A stretch of DNA of 64,000 nucleotides from Brevundimonas poindexterae (GTDB taxonomy: Bacteria > Pseudomonadota > Alphaproteobacteria > Caulobacterales > Caulobacteraceae). The translations under genes were made by a program, and so were the position numbers. Numbering within the stretch: the first letter of the stretch is position 1; each line of letters opens with the position of its first letter. The DNA lies in assembly GCF_020524625.1 (NCBI RefSeq), contig NZ_JAIVLL010000001.1:620001-684000 (forward strand). Direction: 5' to 3'. The notes beneath the pieces were generated by a model, which had not been told where the DNA came from, made no database searches, and worked only from the letters and a program-made list of their open reading frames with translations. Of this stretch, positions 62,690-64,000 are shown piece after piece.

Positions 62690-62760
62690 GGGCCGCTTCT
62701 AGGCGGCCCCGCACAGCTTCGCAAGCAGCGAACCGCCCTCCCCCGGTCCGGGAGAGGGCG
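62690..62760 (-). terminator. two stem-loops between rpmD and rplO
   Basis: Hairpin 1: CGCCCTC-c-CCCGG-t-CCGGG-a-GAGGGCG (62734-62760). Hairpin 2: GGGCCGC/GCGGCCC around six bases (62690-62709), followed on the minus strand by CTTCAATTT. Hairpin 2 looks like a weak intrinsic terminator or attenuator inside the ribosomal operon. Confidence 0.45.
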
Positions 62761-62767
62761 TCTCGGC

Positions 62768-62962
62768 TTACTTTTCGACCACTTCCACCATGTGGCGGAC
62801 CTTGGCGATCATGCCACGGACGGCCGGGGTGTCCTCGAGGGTCGACTCGCGGCCCATGCGGTTCAGGCCCAGACCCATCAGGGTGGCGCGCTGGTCCGAC
62901 TTGCGACGGATCGGGCTGCCGGTCTGGCGGATGGTGACGGTTGCGTTTTCTTTCTTGGCCAT
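62768..62962 (-). CDS. rpmD: 50S ribosomal protein L30
   Basis: 64 residues: [32 protein letters not shown] and [17 protein letters not shown]. The short form found in alphaproteobacteria. The gene is two bases after rpsE and in the same direction. Confidence 0.97.
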   Translation of the reverse strand: MAKKENATVTIRQTGSPIRRKSDQRATLMGLGLNRMGRESTLEDTPAVRGMIAKVRHMVEVVEK

Positions 62963-62964
62963 GA

Positions 62965-63564
62965 TCAGCTCTCGACGGCTTCCGGCGCCGAGGCACCGTC
63001 ATTGCGACGTCCCATCAGATCCGCAACCTTCTTGCCGCGCTTCGACGCGATCTGACGCGGCGAAGACTGGACCTTGAGCGCCTCGAAGGTGGCACGGATC
63101 ATGTTGTAGGGGTTGGACGAACCGGTCGACTTGCCGACCACGTCCTGCACGCCCAGGGTTTCCAGAACGGCCCGCATCGGACCGCCCGCGATCACGCCGG
63201 TGCCGGGAGGCGCCGCGCGGACCATGATCTTGCCGGCGCCCCAACGGCCGTTGCCGTCGTGGTGCAGGGTGCGGTTCTCGCGGAGCGGGACCCGGATCAT
63301 CGTCTTCTTGGCTTCCTCGGTCGCCTTGCGGATGGCTTCCGGCACTTCGCGCGCCTTGCCGTGACCGAAGCCGACGCGGCCCTTGCCGTCGCCGACGACC
63401 ATCAGGGCCGCGAACGAGAACCGGCGGCCGCCCTTCACAGTGGCCGCGACGCGGTTGATGTGAACCAGCTTCTCGATGATGTCCGACTCGGGACCCTCGG
63501 CCTGGGGGGCGTTGCGGTTGTCGCGACGATTGCCACCGCCGCCGCGTTGGGGTTGTTGCGCCAT
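62965..63564 (-). CDS. rpsE: 30S ribosomal protein S5
   Basis: 199 residues. Arg/Gly/Asn-rich N-terminal extension, then [40 protein letters not shown] and [20 protein letters not shown]5 takes part in decoding accuracy. It starts 12 bases after rplR. Confidence 0.98.
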   Translation of the reverse strand: MAQQPQRGGGGNRRDNRNAPQAEGPESDIIEKLVHINRVAATVKGGRRFSFAALMVVGDGKGRVGFGHGKAREVPEAIRKATEEAKKTMIRVPLRENRTLHHDGNGRWGAGKIMVRAAPPGTGVIAGGPMRAVLETLGVQDVVGKSTGSSNPYNMIRATFEALKVQSSPRQIASKRGKKVADLMGRRNDGASAPEAVES

Positions 63565-63576
63565 ACGTCCCGTTCC

Positions 63577-63939
63577 TTAGAAGTTCAGGCCGGCTTCACG
63601 CGCGGCTTCCGCCAGCGCCTTCACCCGTCCGTGATAGATGTAGCCGCCGCGATCGAAGACGACGTCCTTGACGCCCTTCTCGATGGCACGTTCGGCGAGC
63701 AGCTTGCCGATGCGCGCCGCGGCCGCGGTGTCCGAGCCCTTCTGCTTCTTGCCCTTTTCGCCTTCCAGCGAAGAGGCAGCCGCCAGGGTGACGCCGTTGG
63801 CGTCGTCGATGATCTGGGCCGAGATGTTCTTGTCCGACCGGTGGACCGACAGACGCATACGACCGTTGGCGACCGCCTTCAGGCGGCGGCGCGTGCGCTC
63901 GGCGCGACGCTTGGCATTCTGTTTGAGCGTAGTGGCCAT
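63577..63939 (-). CDS. rplR: 50S ribosomal protein L18
   Basis: 120 residues with [38 protein letters not shown] and [21 protein letters not shown]. It binds 5S rRNA. It starts three bases after the rplF stop. Confidence 0.98.
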   Translation of the reverse strand: MATTLKQNAKRRAERTRRRLKAVANGRMRLSVHRSDKNISAQIIDDANGVTLAAASSLEGEKGKKQKGSDTAAAARIGKLLAERAIEKGVKDVVFDRGGYIYHGRVKALAEAAREAGLNF

Positions 63940-63942
63940 GAC

Positions 63943-64000
63943 TTACTTCTTCTTGCCTTCCTTGCGCCGGACGGTCTCGCCCGCATAGCGCACGCCCTTG
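63943..64000 (-). CDS. rplF: 50S ribosomal protein L6 (3' end only)
   Basis: Only the last 18 codons and the TAA stop (63943-63945) are present; they read KGVRYAGETVRRKEGKKK, the typical L6 C-terminus. The gene continues beyond the window edge. Its place before rplR fits the spc operon order. Confidence 0.93.
   Translation of the reverse strand, partial: KGVRYAGETVRRKEGKKK

Overview
The window is GC-rich, densely coding chromosomal DNA from an alphaproteobacterium of the order Caulobacterales. I infer Brevundimonas or a close relative. The basis is the divK-pleD cell-cycle pair, the serS-surE-pcm-nlpD-yajC-secD-secF run, TrmFO-type tRNA methylation, a short-form Adk and an endonuclease-type MutL. 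No database search was possible, so the genus is an inference.

Layout. 0-3.0 kb: uvrA. 3.0-5.7 kb: three related membrane proteins on the minus strand. 5.8-10.9 kb: trmFO and a mix of small secreted, membrane and DUF2236 genes. 11-19.1 kb: one long minus-strand run, serS > lipoprotein > surE > pcm > nlpD > yajC > secD > secF > squalene/phytoene synthase-like gene, joining tRNA charging, protein repair, envelope division control and Sec export. 19.4-23.6 kb: mutL and a low-molecular-weight phosphatase gene, with a lower-GC insert between them that carries a reverse transcriptase and a small acidic protein. 24.2-30.8 kb: rsmD, an RsuA/RluB-family pseudouridine synthase, tadA, an MliC-like lipoprotein, aroB, aroK, xerD and accA. 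30.8-41.4 kb: an ATM1-type ABC exporter, threonine aldolase, MscS channel, hybrid histidine kinase, bolA, DnaJ-domain protein, FAD monooxygenase, cobS and a helical-repeat protein. 42-47.8 kb: rpmG, a methyltransferase, pleD, divK, dinB, a RidA protein and a FemAB-like acyltransferase. 47.8-49.1 kb: an apparently autoregulated operon of two paralogous small membrane proteins and a winged-helix regulator behind three operator-like palindromes. 49.2-52.1 kb: a secreted protein, pccB and an orphan trypsin-like protease of foreign composition. 52.4-56.6 kb: a DUF559 protein, an XRE regulator, an ABC-2 transporter pair and two conserved unknowns. 56.6-64 kb: the 3' part of the ribosomal protein superoperon (rplF-rplR-rpsE-rpmD-rplO-secY-adk-rpsM-rpsK-rpoA-rplQ) with a TonB-like gene inserted between adk and rpsM.

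The strongest candidate for an undescribed system is the reverse transcriptase locus at about 21.25-23.12 kb. Its RT is neither a retron nor a group II intron RT by motif. A hairpin-rich stretch precedes and overlaps its 5' end, as in some defence-associated RTs that use a partner noncoding RNA, and a translationally coupled 84-residue acidic protein follows. Other points of interest are a 150-166 bp inverted-pair repeat present three times (one copy supplies the C-terminus of a phosphatase), the triple operator at 47.80-47.86 kb, the orphan protease, and a hairpin-rich gap at 23.7-24.25 kb with no supportable protein gene.
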